In this document: positions 1 to 11,134 of the stretch, one piece after another
How positions within the stretch are numbered: the first letter of the stretch is position 1
How the letters are laid out: the number at the start of each line of letters is the position of its first letter
Assembly: GCA_037783545.1 (NCBI GenBank)
Contig: JBBELK010000298.1
Location: 1,116,001 to 1,180,000, forward strand
Direction: 5' to 3'
Source of the DNA: Henricia sp. BOLD:AAB3569
Taxonomy: Eukaryota > Echinodermata > Asteroidea > Spinulosida > Echinasteridae
Length of the DNA stretch: 64,000 nt
Notes under the pieces: generated by a model
What the model saw: only the letters and a program-made list of their open reading frames with translations
Told to the model about the DNA's origin: nothing
The model's database searches: none
Translations under genes and position numbers: made by a program

Positions 1-99
1 AAACAAAAACTTAGTCTGGTCAAGTGGATACTAAGTGTGCATGTGAAAGGAAGTACGTCAGTACACCAGACGCTATCATGTGAACCACGCCGAGGGTTA

Positions 100-182
100 A
101 TTGGTCAATCAGTGCCTTGTTATACCAAATGTTTACTGTAGTCAACAAACTTTTGTTCTGATCAAGAATCGATATTTTATTT
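100..182 (+). repeat. dispersed repeat fragment, copy 1
   Basis: An ~80 bp segment beginning near TCAATCAGTGCCTTGTTAT and ending near TGATCAAGAAT is repeated with about 80% similarity at 32,448-32,525 in the same orientation. I see no terminal inverted repeats, so the element type is unknown; it may be the end of a longer element. Confidence 0.55.
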
Positions 183-236
183 TTATGAATCGTATAAAAT
201 ATTCTGATATTGGTGATGATTGTAATTTACACGCAC

Positions 237-290
237 CCCGCCCCGCCCCCCCCCCCCCCCCCCCCCACCCCCCCCCCCCCCCCCCCCTTC
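237..290. repeat. poly-C low-complexity tract
   Basis: Almost pure run of C interrupted by single A or G bases. It has no coding meaning; the proline-rich reading frame across it is an artefact of the repeat. Confidence 0.9.
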
Positions 291-1287
291 CAGGATGGTA
301 CCCTCAGATCATGACAAGCCCCACCCCTTTAAATCTCCTCCTTCCAGGACAAGCTTCTCTGAGCATCTCCATCATCGGCTCCATCCGTGACCATCACACT
401 CTCTCCAAGTCGCTTCCTGGAGCACAATCCAAACCCATAATCTGATTAGCGTCTTCCTTCATCCTACCCATTTTTGTCTTCGGGGGCTCCCTTTTCCTCT
501 GTCTGTCTCCCCTGAGAGATCAATAGTCGCGAGGGGGTCAACTGCACTCTTAGTCTAAGACCGTCTCCGTTCTCTCTCGTCTCTCTTTGCTTGGACTAAA
601 ACTGTCGGAGATATGAAGTGGAATTGCAGGAGATGAAAAGAAGAAGAGGTTGGTTCAGTCATTGGGCCCAGACGTCTATAGGCCTGAGTCTTCTGTTGAA
701 GAAATCAGAACCAAACCGCTCCCTGATTTAGTCAGGCATGAGATTAAGAACTTGTGAGAAAGGAAGGAAGCTTGGGTTATAGGTCTTTGTAGGACAACTC
801 TCATCAATTTGTCTGGGGGAGCTGGGGAAAGATTGGAAGAAACGAACTTACCTAGAGTTAGCGTTCTTTACATGTAGGCCTATACTCTCCCCCCCCCCAA
901 AAAAAAAAGAACCGCAATTTTCTTATTGAACTTGTGTAAAAGCCACTGATCAAGCAATCACTTTTGAATCGCTATCAAGACAGTTCCCACTTAATTTATT
1001 CTGTCCTGCATGGTCCAAGAGGACCTGTTTGAACAAAGTGATTCTCACAGCAATGTTTCTTGGAGAATCCTGTAGTTAAGGGCTATCGCAAAACCCATCC
1101 ATTTTGTTGGGTTTTCAACATGTTAGTGATGAGTGGTGCACCCTGCCTTAGCGGCTCTTACAACCTTGCACCGTATAGAAGGGCAGGTATTAGTATCTGG
1201 GTTGGGTTAAGTATTGAGGCACGGTGATGGTCATAACCAAATCACCAAACATAGGTCGCTAGAAAAAAGATCACATGGGCCTCATCG
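291..1287. other. intergenic, no feature recognised
   Basis: Unique-looking DNA with a second short C-run/A-run at about 890-910. Short open frames here have no recognisable domain, no splice-consistent partner and biased composition, so I call no gene. Confidence 0.5.
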
Positions 1288-1707
1288 GGAGACCTTTGAC
1301 ACACCGGGCAGTGGTACACTCCCTCGAGTTTCCCCCAGAACCTCCGACACACCAGGTTGATGCTCTACCAGCTGAGCTATGAGGCACCGTGGTATACTCC
1401 CTTAGGTTCCCCACGACCTATGACGCACTGGACAGATGCTCTATAAAGCTAAGGTACGGAATTAGGCACAGTGGTATACTCCCTCAGGTTTCCCCCCAAG
1501 ACCTCCGACACACCAGGCAGATGCTCTACCAGCTGAGCTATAAGGCACAGTGGTATACTTCTTTGGGTTTTTCCCAAGACCCACCAGCTGAGCTATGAGG
1601 CACAATGGTATACTTCCTCAGGTTTCCCCACGACCTCTGACGCACTGGACAGATGCTCTACCAGTTGTAGGGTACGAAATGAGGTACAGTGGTATAATCC
1701 CTCAGAA
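1288..1707 (-). repeat. tandem array of tRNA-like (SINE head) units
   Basis: About five tandem units of ~77-85 bp read on the minus strand. Each carries a pol III A-box-like core ATAGCTCAGCTGGTAGAGCA, then a G-rich stretch and GAGGGAGTATACCACTGTGCC leading into the next unit. Units vary: one is truncated (about 1544-1597) and one has a damaged A box (about 1435-1456). The B box is decayed in most units. This is the same family as the array at 27,113-27,500 on the other strand. I interpret it as a tRNA-derived SINE head amplified in tandem, not a set of functional tRNA genes. Confidence 0.8.
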
Positions 1708-2260
1708 AGCCGTTGGGAAGATGGAAACGAATGCTTCCAACGCAGATGTTATCATGGTAATTCTAAACTTCGAATCACGTGTTTGAGGACTAAAAGTTCA
1801 TGCGATGGCTACGCGGGGCAGTTCAGAACTACAACTGGTCAAAAACCTCGGTTCTGAGAAACGTCCATCTCGAACGAAGTTTTGATAACGTGGAGACGAA
1901 CTTTATGCCCCGGGTTCTCTCTCTAATAGTACGCACTTTTAAGTCTATAGACGAATTCGGGAAATGACAAGTTGTCAGGTTGATATCGAGGAAATCGAGA
2001 AATTAGTCAACGATATCACAAAGACGTGACGTTTGGGGAATATAATTTGTTGACGATAAGCTTTTGACACTTTCAGATTATGACGGCAGAGTCGTCAAAG
2101 GGCGGGTTCTGAAAGTCAAATTTAGAGATGGATAATTTAAAAATATATTTGCTGGTGACATAAATGGTGGAGTACATCTTCACGTGATTTGCATTTTATG
2201 GGTGGGCACAGTGTGAATGATATTGTCCCAAGTGTTGATGGATTGTCTTTCATTGGTGAT
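1708..2260. other. intergenic, no feature recognised
   Basis: Moderate-GC unique sequence with no convincing open frame, RNA fold or repeat that I could identify. Confidence 0.4.
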
Positions 2261-2620
2261 GGATTTAAAGCTCCAGTACTTCATTTGCAGTGATCCAAAA
2301 TGTTACTTCATGACAAGAAAAACGTTTTGATAGCAACAGGCAACATATACAGCACATTATTTTTTCCCATGTAAAATGGTAACTTTTTGGGAGAAATTGC
2401 CAACTGAAGTGTTTTTAAAAGTCATCTGCAGAACATTTTTTACCATTCATTCAACACAAAAACCATGCATGGATTTTCAGGTTTTCTGAAGTATTACTGC
2501 ATCTAGGGCTATGTTTCAAAATATTACAAGGCAGTTTATCAGATTATTCTTTAGTTGTGTGATACTGTTGTTTTTTCCCAATCATGTTTGTCTGTCTTTA
2601 ATGTTGGCAACTGATATCTC
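2261..2620 (+). repeat. old copy of the ATCATTTGCA-type repeat (family A)
   Basis: Shares an ordered set of words with copies at 18,025, 20,880, 33,975 and 49,612: TCATTTGCAGT, GACAAGAAAAAC, GTTGATAGCAA, TAAAATGGTA, CCATGCATGGATTTTCAGG, GAAGTATTACTGCATCTA, CAAGGCAGTTTATC and a late CAATCATGT word. The copy is diverged. The left end resembles the TTAA-flanked MITEs described below, so a related non-autonomous DNA transposon is the best guess. Confidence 0.65.
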
Positions 2621-3497
2621 TCATTCTCAACCTCATATTTCGGTCAACAAAAGAAACTACCTGTATTTTATTCAAATATATTTTAATGGCACTTACTACA
2701 TGTATCTTTAACATAAATTAATTGAAAGGTCGGAGTTTCAAACCACAAGAAGTCTCAATATTACTGCCGTAAAATATCCTTAAAAGACAAGTGCACTTAA
2801 TAGCCCAGATGTCCTCCATTACCGCAGATATATCTACAAGATTTCCCTTGGACCCTGCAAGACTCCCAAGTTGAAGATCCCATTACTAGCACAGATGCCG
2901 GTAGTTATATATTGTTGTTCACTCTCCGGGAAATCCGTGTCCCAAGCGACGGCCGTGTTGCCTTGACTAAACCCGGGCTAAACGTGTCCCAACTGCGGCT
3001 CTTTTTGTCTACCCTTTACGAGGTACTCCGTTCCGGACGATTGCAAAATTGAATTCTTGAGCGGTGAGTGCGGCTTATTTTCGACCGGGCGCAATGCTAA
3101 ATCAGCCCCGTGTGTTTCCCCGCGAGTGCACGCCGCGGCTGACCGTGCCGGCGTGTGTTCCTTAAATCACCTGAGCGCTAACGAACACCTACCATGGACG
3201 CATGTCTGGATAATAAATTAAGCGAATTTCGGCCTCTGCAGCATCAGAGAAACAAATTAGGGGTTTATGAACTTGAAAGTACATGGCTTAGTTGTCGGTC
3301 ATAGACCCCGGCGGTTGACTGCGCATGTCTGTTTGCTGACATACGTAGTTCACTGAACAACAATGAATTATTTCGCCTGTCCGTCAAACAAATCAGTCTG
3401 CTTTGAATTTGAAAAAGAAGAACAACGCTAAATCGAAAGAAAACACTAACATGACTCCGATGAAATGTTTATCTGAAACATTGTGTTAAGTATATAT
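2621..3497. other. intergenic; GC-rich island at about 2,920-3,200
   Basis: The stretch 2,920-3,200 is clearly richer in G+C and CpG than its surroundings and has no repeat partner in the window. It could be a regulatory island, but no gene start or splice junction supports an exon. Confidence 0.35.
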
Positions 3498-3548
3498 GAC
3501 AAAGAAACTGCCCCACACAAGATGGCGGCTATTCGATACGGTCTAGTA
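3498..3548 (+). repeat. one-sided remnant of the YY1-motif palindromic MITE
   Basis: Contains ACAAGATGGCGGCTATTCG followed by ATACGGTCTA, which is the right terminus of the palindromic family seen complete at 5,266, 10,992 and 41,183. The left half is missing. Confidence 0.75.
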
Positions 3549-4540
3549 TACAGTACTGCCAGCCTGTAACCATCATGTGATGGAAATTGTGTGGCTGGTA
3601 TAAGGCTTTTCATTTTTGAGCAATTTGGTTTTCTTAAACAGCTCTATGAAATTGGCCAAGACCGTAATGTAAGAAAAATGAAACTGATCAAATATAGGCC
3701 TAGGTGAAAACGAGTTTTCAAAGATATGCCTAAATTGAAACTTAATATTATCGGCCATTTATGTGTTGGGATTTTGGTGCTTGAAAGGGGCACTTTCGTC
3801 AGAAACCCAAAAGATCCGTATATGCATATGTGAATTATGAAATTATACATTAAGTAACATCAGCCGATGGCTTTCGCGGGTTTTGAACATTTCACCGTGA
3901 TTTGAACTGCAGAAAACATGAGTACCATTTCGTAACCGTGCCTATCAACAGGTTGAAATAGCTTTGCAGGACCACGCATGGGCGGTGCCCCCAGACAACA
4001 CCGATTTTTAGCCGACACCTCCTTCATCGCACGGCGGGCGCGGTCCGCTCAAACCTTAGCCGAGTCTCTCGTCTCTTCCCCGCCTGATCCCGTGGGTACG
4101 GTCCGACGGTGTCGGTCTTTAGAATTACATGTCCTCAGTATAGCCTTTTTAAAAAATGAAATTCAAGTATGACATATTTTTCGAAAGAGATGTGCAGTTT
4201 AGATATTCACAAAACTCGTGACCTATTCACAAAAATGTTAAATTAAAATGTCACAAAATATGTTGTAATAAGCCCATCGATCCTTGCTCAATGTTGGCGA
4301 TCTTTCTTCGTTTATTAACTGCCTATAATTTTAATCTTTGAGGCATTTTTGAAACCCGTTTTTACTTATTGTGTCTTCAATCTGCCATAAGAACCACCAG
4401 TGTCCAAATAACAATTCTTTATAAAACCAGACCGCCAACCCATTATGAGAATTTTGGACCCCTTTCTAGAAATAAGAAATGCAATCGTTGTCTTCTCCGT
4501 GCAAATCCCGGATAGGCCTACACCCCAAAAATACAGCACA
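3549..4540. other. intergenic, no feature recognised
   Basis: Unique-looking sequence with a short CpG-rich patch around 3,990-4,110 and AT-rich DNA after it. Open frames are short and show no domain. Confidence 0.4.
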
Positions 4541-4542
4541 TA

Positions 4543-4751
4543 CAGTTGAAGTCAGAAGTTCACATACATGTACACCACTACCATCATCACCCAAAATGGT
4601 AAACAGGACTACCTGAACCTGTGTTTTAAGTACTGCAAGCACGTGAGGAATTCCACAAAATCACGACTTTAGTAAAGACTGTTACAAAAATGGTGACAAC
4701 GCAAGTTTAAGCACACCAGTTTTAACACGGTTGTATGTAAACTTCTGACTG
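4543..4751 (-). mobile_element. Tc1/mariner-type MITE, copy 1
   Basis: About 209 bp bounded by inverted ends CAGTTGAAGTCAGAAGTT (left) and, read inward from the right, CAGTCAGAAGTTTACATAC. A TA dinucleotide precedes the left end. The interior matches the copy at 26,004-26,231 in reverse orientation at roughly 85%. The terminal sequence resembles the inverted repeats of vertebrate Tc1-like elements such as Sleeping Beauty. No transposase frame is present, so it is non-autonomous. Confidence 0.85.
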
Positions 4752-5265
4752 TGATGTCTAATCTAGGGCAGTTGTTCAGGAACAAAAAGACAACAGTTCG
4801 CTTTAATCGCTTAGTCAAGACTGTCTTCAGATGTTTCTAAAGTTGTCATCAAACGTTCTTACAAGAGGCGACAACGACACTCGCCCATTGCCTTGTTCTT
4901 TGTCTCCTCATAACGGGCATCGACAGGGCAGACGACCCACACCCGCTCCCGTTGTCTTTACCACTTCTTGTGGTTTTTATCCCGAAAAGGGCACCGCCTT
5001 GTTTCCGGCTATTAACCTCATTTTTTGAGGTTTTCAGCTGGAGAAAAAAATTACTGTTATTTAAGTGGACTAAATAGAGAAAATAAGAATCCACAATGCG
5101 ACGTGCTTGGATTACTGTACAGCCGTGAGAGGGCGCTGTTTCAAATTGTCATCCATCGGTCGTGTCATTTTCCTTTCAAATGTTTTTGTGATTCTTGGCT
5201 CATTTTTCGAAAATTTCTTTCTGATACAATTTGTGTAGTTTAGCTACGATTTGTGTTGTGTGGGC
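4752..5265. other. intergenic, no feature recognised
   Basis: No gene, RNA or repeat partner seen. Overlapping short frames on both strands (about 4,830-5,100) look like chance. Confidence 0.4.
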
Positions 5266-5411
5266 TGTGGACCGTATCAAATAGCCGCCATCTTGTAGGC
5301 CAACTTTTTGTTGTTTAAATTGGTCAACAATGTAAATTGCTGCAACCATGCATGCCATCGTGGAACAAAGAAACTGCCCTACAAGATGGCAGCTATTCGA
5401 TACGGTCTATA
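5266..5411. mobile_element. palindromic MITE with YY1-like termini (complete copy)
   Basis: Left end GGACCGTATCAAATAGCCGC then CATCTTGTAGG; right end CTACAAGATGGCAGCTATTC then GATACGGTCTATA. The arms are about 30-40 bp inverted repeats around a ~70 bp AT-rich centre. No coding capacity. Other copies: 3,498 (half), 10,992, 22,817 (interrupted), 31,355 (decayed) and 41,183. Confidence 0.85.
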
Positions 5412-5879
5412 CATGTGTAGCGGCAGTGTATTTAGAACTTTAATTTGTCAATAGAATTGCAACTTCGCTTTTTGTGTGGTGTCAAAAATCATGCTTATAA
5501 CACCGATATTTCATCCCAAACTCTGGCAAACCTTTCCCCCACTTTCCTTGCCTTTTTGCCCTCTCCGCAATGCCACATGACCTCAAGGGGTGCATTTTTG
5601 TCGGAGACGATCATCGCGTATCGGTTTTCACCGGGGTCAAAATGTGGAGCGTGGTGTGGGCCAAGGGTGTCATGAAACGGGCGGCGAGTGCGCGCCTACA
5701 CAGCACCCCGAAGTGTCAGCATTTTGCCGGGCCGAGCTCGAAGGCATGTGATTTATTCAGAGTCGGAAACTTGAAATTTATTTTTGTGAACTACTTCAAA
5801 CCAAAGTCCATTTTGGAACTTTCGGTTTTCCTCTAGATTTTTAAGGAAAGACAATCGAGGACGCCTCGATATAAGTTTA

Positions 5880-6110
5880 AAGAAATAACCCTCTTTGAAT
5901 AGGCCGTTTTCGTAATGTATCCAAATTCATGGATGTTTCTTGTGACATTGCCTAGTGATGAGCTGTTTCATTCACCTGTTACTTTAAATTCGATGTCTAT
6001 GGTTGGAATTCATTTTGCATACATTAGTTGTTGCTAGGTGGGACAAGCCCCGGACAAGCTTTGTGGTCGTCAAGAGCAACCTTTTGTTAAAGTATGCGTG
6101 GGATTTGCAT
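5880..6110 (+). repeat. dispersed repeat carrying an empty TTAA insertion site
   Basis: Matches 18,600-18,664 plus 19,002-19,085 in reverse orientation (words CACTAGGCAATGTCACAAGA, GACCACAAAGCTTGT and TTGTTGCAA seen on the other strand). Here the sequence is continuous through TTTAAATTCGA at 5,983-5,993, whereas the other copy is split there by a ~330 bp MITE. It therefore serves as the pre-insertion allele. Element class unknown. Confidence 0.75.
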
Positions 6111-7189
6111 AAATTACCGAAATTCCCTTTTGTTTTTACATGGCCACACTTTTGTATTGATTCAGGCAATTTTCGTTGAGTTACGGTTCAAAATGGTGGC
6201 GACAAACTTTGCTTCAGAATGGTATACTTAGAATGCAATTTGTGGCGATATGGCAGTTTCAACTGGATTTAAGCCGTCTTTTTCCAATAAAATGGGAAAT
6301 ACGTTGTTTTTCGTCATGTTTAGGGTTTCCCAAGCGAGCGCGACGCGTCCCATGCCGACCGGCCGCACGCTCACCCAATCCCGCCCGGGCCAGCCAGCTC
6401 GCGCTACGCTTGTCAACAAGTACCGTATTTACAAATAAATCGTTTTGCCTCTCGTCGTGAACGAAGCCAATGACACACGGAATTCTTTAGGGGTGTTTCC
6501 TTGGCGGAATCGAGCCGTAATTCACGGTCTCAGGTTGGGAATATTTATTTTTACTCCAACGGTGCGTTTTCAGTAATTTTGTCCAAAATGGCGACAGGTG
6601 ACGTTGTACGACTTAGCTCCGAACACACTTTTTCTTTCTTAAATTATAATTGTTAACAAATTGTCGTTTGTTTAATTCAAAAGACCTGAAATACATGTGC
6701 TGTGCAGACAGTAAAGTGTTCACTAACAGATGAATACACAGCATATTTTATAACATTTCTTCCAGGAAATCCAAAAGAAAAACAAAATGGCGTTTAACGA
6801 CCGTATCCCATAACAGGTGTCATAAATAACACTTTCGCCGGACTCCAGTAGCGCAGATTATTACGGGAACCTTTTTACATACCGTCGGTTAACCGTCTCA
6901 ACAGGTTGGGATACTGGCATGGAACTTACTGAAATGAGCCACATAGGGCATATTCCGTAAATTTAGTATTTGGAAACTATTTTTATGGTATCTGCTTAGT
7001 ATAACATGTTTGGGGATCTAGAAAGGAAGGATAAAATGTTAAACGAGGTTTGACGTCGTACACATTACAAGAAGCATGAGGAATGTAGAGATTGCGTTGC
7101 GGACAAAAATGGTACTCGGAGAAATCCACAGCCTTTGATTTGTCTGTAATCCTATAAGCAAGGAGAAATGTTAAGAACTAGATTAGTTT
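6111..7189. other. intergenic, CpG-rich patch near 6,330-6,420
   Basis: A short GC-rich patch is flanked by AT-rich DNA. Three overlapping short frames cross it but share no recognisable domain. Nothing else seen. Confidence 0.35.
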
Positions 7190-7193
7190 TTAA

Positions 7194-7518
7194 AGGTCCA
7201 TTGTATCATTTGCAATGACCCAATTTTGTTTTTCATGAGTTGACAAGAAAAACCTTACTCAAAGTGTTGATAGCAAATTGTAACAAACACCACATTAATT
7301 TATCTCCGTCCAAAATGGTATTTCTTGCTGGAAATTGACAACCGAAGGTGGTTTTCTAAAAAAGTTACCATTCACTTGTATACACAAAATCCATATAGGC
7401 CTACAATGTATAGATTTTCAAGGTTTTCTGAAGCATTGATGCATCTTCAATAGATATGTTACACTCTTATTCCACGAATCTGTAAAAAGTTTTTTCTTGC
7501 AAATGATACATGGGACTT
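7194..7518 (+). mobile_element. TTAA-flanked MITE (family B), plus-strand copy
   Basis: TTAA at 7,190-7,193 and 7,519-7,522 flank an element with inverted ends AGGTCCATTGTATCATTTGC and, read inward from the right, AAAGTCCCATGTATCATTTG. The interior matches 18,669-18,997 and 61,991-62,347 on the opposite strand. The TTAA target and lack of coding capacity suggest a piggyBac-like non-autonomous element; the superfamily call is inference from the target site. Confidence 0.8.
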
Positions 7519-7549
7519 TTAAACCTTCACATCGTAAGAGGTGAGATAT

Positions 7550-7740
7550 TCCTTAAAGATAGAAACGACGTACTATCTCCATGCATGCATGATTGAGGAT
7601 ATGATAAAAACCAATAACCTGTGTAAAAGCTTCAGTCAGCTCAGTATTTCATACGTTTCGAGAAAACAATGAAAAACACTGTCAATAATGCTTTCAGGAA
7701 ATTGTGCGAAACCAACGTCCTATTTAGGCCGATTCCCCGA
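7550..7740 (+). repeat. dispersed repeat fragment (AAAGATAG...GAGAAAACA family)
   Basis: Shares ordered words with 17,595, 29,330 and 51,207: TTAAAGATAG, a CATGATTG-type word, AACCTG-GT-AAA, and GAGAAAACA followed by a TTTCAGGAAATT-type tail. The relation to 29,330-29,470 is strongest. No ends defined. Confidence 0.5.
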
Positions 7741-7772
7741 GCCATAATACAACGGTATAGTCAAGTGCATGC

Positions 7773-7898
7773 TTAGAGCAAGTTCAATCAAGCGACTATA
7801 GTTCTCTATAGTCGACTAGACTCCCTCGAACAACGGAAATAACCCATCGTTCGAGGGACTCTATAGTTAACTATAGTCGCTTGTTTGAACTTGCTCCT
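7773..7898. mobile_element. 126 bp palindromic MITE
   Basis: Left arm AGCAAGTTCAATCAAGCGAC then TATAGTT; right arm AACTATAGTCGCTTGTTTGA then ACTTGCT. Inner arms CCCTCGAAC/GTTCGAGGG close around a short centre. Nearly the whole element folds as one hairpin. No other copy in the window. Confidence 0.85.
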
Positions 7899-8448
7899 AG
7901 TTTCGTTCACATGGGGGCGCCCTTGTAAAAACATGCGTGTGTATACGCGCATTTATATATAAATTCATCTTGAACTATCGTTTTCTCAAGAAAAAAAAAG
8001 AAAGATGTCTCGAGCGAAATCACTACACTGGATAATTAGAACCACTGATCGGTCAAATTTTAGGACTTGGGAAAAAATTCCTCTGGCTTTATAATGCCCC
8101 AAGTTAACATTTTCGAGAAAACTAGACAATACTGTAACGACTCGCGTCTTTCTTCGCATATCGTTAGAGGGTGTGTATGCTTAATGGTCTACCGATGTCC
8201 ACATCCTTAGCCTCTGGCCATCACTAACTTCCTTCGGACGTGTTCAATATTCTTTGGTTACCTTGCGCTTCGGAACGGTAAACAGGCGAGTGATCGATTA
8301 GGTTAATGCTTTTTCAGTTGACTTGATACGTATTGTCAATGACTTCGTTTTAGCCGAATCGATAAAAAAAAAACACACACAATTTGGAATGATGCATAAT
8401 TCACATTTTAATTGATGAAACAATCCAACATGGGAAAATAGAAAAATC
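7899..8448. other. intergenic, no feature recognised
   Basis: Unique-looking AT-rich DNA with no supported element. Confidence 0.35.
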
Positions 8449-8566
8449 GTATACCATTGCGCCTTATATCTCAGCTGGTAGAGCATTCTGCCCGGAGAGT
8501 TGAATGTCTCGGGTTCAAATTCCAGTATAGGCCCATACGACATCTTTCCCTCATGCCAAGTTTGGA
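8449..8566 (+). repeat. tRNA-derived SINE copy
   Basis: Head has A box TATCTCAGCTGGTAGAGCAT and B box GGGTTCAAATTCC spaced as in tRNA, followed by a short tail ending TCATGCCAAGTTTGG. The same head-plus-tail structure occurs at 9,645 (minus), 10,461, 12,268 and 27,426. The ends do not form a proper acceptor stem, so this is a retroposon and not a tRNA gene. Confidence 0.8.
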
Positions 8567-9644
8567 CGAGAAAAAAGTCATTTCACGAGCGCCACAATGT
8601 ATTCCGAGAAATAAATAGCAAAATCTGAGTTTCTTCTCTTTTACCATGTATCAGTTAACAAAGTTAACTTTATTTGTCTTGTTTTAATACCCTACAGTGT
8701 AAAAAGCCTTTTATTTTCTAATTGAAGTGCCCTTTGTTAAGACAGCTTCTCAAAATACACATCCTTAAAGTGGCAAAATTGGAGGCATGTTATAACACGG
8801 TTCTATAAATTATGAACTCCGAGAAATCGTATTGGAAGCAGGCGATACCTCGAAGCCATACCGTGGTTTTTAGCTCATCGTCCAGTCGGTGCAGTTGGCG
8901 TGCCACGCTAAATTGACCGGGACCGACTCGCCGGATATAGAGCCGTGAGCCACGGTGAAATCCAGGAAAATTGCTAAATTGAACAACGCGGAAGTTTGCT
9001 TCCGCGGACAAGAAAATTACAAACACATGTGTATACGGGGCGTCTGAACAATGTTATTATAAAGAGAATAGAGATACCCCGCTAAAGACGGGACTCCGAG
9101 ATGACAGGGAAGCTTTGAACAACGTCTTAAATTTAAACGACTTCTTCGGTTTTGCTATCCTGTATATTTGTTATAGTATAGAGGTCATTCCATGAAAGTT
9201 GGGAAACGGTTTCAAAGATACTCTCAAAACATTTGCAAAGACATTTACGACATTGCAAGAACTTGTAAAGATATTGGCGAAAAAATTTTGCAACGCCCGA
9301 TATTTGCGGGTAAAAAATGCGACATCGCAAATAGTTCCAACGATATAATGTGCATTATGCGATCTCCCTTGTAAGCCATCGTAAGAACGCGTGTATAGCG
9401 CATTTCTACTTGTCGTCTAAATACTTTTTATATTTGGAATTTTCGATTTTGTGAAATGAAATTGTAAACGGCGTGATCATAGGAAGTTTTGTAATAAAAC
9501 CTTTGTATCCATGACACTCATTCTAAGTATTTTCACCATGCACCCTTTTCACTCGTGATAGGCCTATGTAGAAATCTGCACCATTACCATTACGCACTAC
9601 AATCATCACTTTTTGCAACATAAGAGCGTTAGGAATTTTGTTTA
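8567..9644. other. intergenic, no feature recognised
   Basis: No recognisable gene or repeat. Frames on both strands around 9,130-9,370 overlap each other and lack any domain. Confidence 0.35.
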
Positions 9645-9790
9645 TGACTAAACGTGAGATGAGAGAAACAAATCCTATGGGTCTCATCGGGATTTGAACC
9701 TGATACCTCTGACTTTCCGGACAGATGCTCTACCACTTGATTACCAGCTGAGCTATGAGGCACAGTGGTATACTCCCTCAGGTTTTCCCT
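9645..9790 (-). repeat. tRNA-derived SINE copy with duplicated A-box part
   Basis: Read on the minus strand: TATACCACTGTGCCTCATAG, CTCAGCTGGTAATCAAGTGG, TAGAGCATCTGTCC, then B box GGTTCAAATCC and a tail with TTTCTCTCATC. The GGTA word of the A box occurs twice with an extra ~12 bp between, an internal duplication not seen in the other copies. Confidence 0.75.
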
Positions 9791-10460
9791 ATACGAACTC
9801 ATGTTGCATGGGTGCAAAACTCGGCAGTGTTTGGTAATGTTTGTATTCATGAGACCACCAAACGGGCACATTTCTACCCCATGACTTGACAACTTGCCTG
9901 ACACTTTTGACCGGAAGCAACCCAACACCATTGTCCCCCATTCACCCCCTCATCTCCCTCCCCCTTCCCCCACTAAATCAAACGTTTCGCCCCGTCGGCT
10001 TGGCACCAAAGGCGATTCCAATATAAATCGCCACCGGTTGTCGACTGAATTTAGTGTTGTTTGTTACAAATCTAAACATTTACGGAACCTTTTTTGTATA
10101 AATGAAGTCATTTCGTGCCGTGGAACCCTGGCCGGGCCGGGCTTGGTTGTAAATCTAACCGCGATCATTTTTAAACGAAAATGTTTTTCCCCATGATGAA
10201 ATTTGAAGTAAAGTTTTAGCAATTTTATTTGTTTATATTATACAGGAAATTCTCCCTTGAGCCAGATATTTTTCCTACACTCCACGATGAAACGATTCGC
10301 CCGATGTTTATTGAAACCTGCTTCAGATTATCATTATTATTAAGCTAGTGTGGTTTTGTATTTTATAGCCTACATATTTTTTACAGAATTAATAAATAAG
10401 CCTTAAGAACAAACACATGTCTTGTACAAAATCCATACCCTTAAAAGAGCTCATGGGGAA
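9791..10460. other. intergenic, no feature recognised
   Basis: Includes a C-rich patch near 9,935-9,975 and a moderately CpG-rich stretch to 10,150. No supported gene. Confidence 0.35.
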
Positions 10461-10584
10461 ATCCCGAGGGTGTATACCACTGTGCCTTATAGCTCAGCTA
10501 CTAGAGAGTCATGCCCGGTGAGTCGGAGGTCTTGGGTTCGAATCCCGATAAGGCCCTTACAATTTTTCTATCATCCCAAGTTTG
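10461..10584 (+). repeat. tRNA-derived SINE copy
   Basis: GTATACCACTGTGCCTTATA then A box TAGCTCAGCTACTAGAGAGT (damaged), B box GGGTTCGAATCCCG (intact) and tail ATTTTTCTATCATCCCAAGT. The intact B box and damaged A box mark it as a retroposon relic. Confidence 0.8.
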
Positions 10585-10991
10585 CTTGCCTCAGTTTGCT
10601 TGCCTCAAAAGAGTGTCATGGAAGAATTTCTCGGGGTTACCAAAATAATTATACACACGTCCAAGGTTTTAAACATGGATAGAATCGGGCAAATACGTGC
10701 ATGGCATTTTTGACAAATTATGTCACTAAACTAACACGAAGACGGGTCGGGAAGGGTCGCGATTGTTCGGGGTCATATTCTCCTTATGTCAGCCATTTTC
10801 AACTGCCCTTGAATCTAAACGACAAAGATGATTAACACAAGGACACAGTCGTAGATTCAGGCTGCTTTCTCGATCAAATTTCGAAAAAAAAAGAGAGCCT
10901 TGATAACTCCCACATTTTCCCAAACATTGCCTAAATCGGGATAAAAACAAATCAAATGTCAAAAGTAAACATCTATTTCAGAAATCTTGGG
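10585..10991. other. intergenic, no feature recognised
   Basis: Nothing beyond unique-looking AT-rich DNA. Confidence 0.35.
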
Positions 10992-11134
10992 TATAGACCG
11001 CATCAAATAGCTGCCATCTTGTAGGGCAAGTTTTGATATTTAAATTGGTCACAGCATAAAATGTGCAACCATGTATGTCCTCAAGGAACAAAGAAACTGC
11101 CCTACAAGATGGCAGCTATTCGATACGGTCTATA
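10992..11134. mobile_element. palindromic MITE with YY1-like termini (complete copy)
   Basis: TATAGACCGCATCAAATAGC then TGCCATCTTGTAGGG at the left; CCCTACAAGATGGCAGCTAT then TCGATACGGTCTATA at the right. About 143 bp with inverted arms and an AT-rich centre containing GGAACAAAGAAACTG. Ends begin and finish with TATA. Confidence 0.9.

Noticed and set aside
101-445. Proline-rich open frame over the poly-C tract
   Set aside because: The protein is an artefact of a homopolymer.
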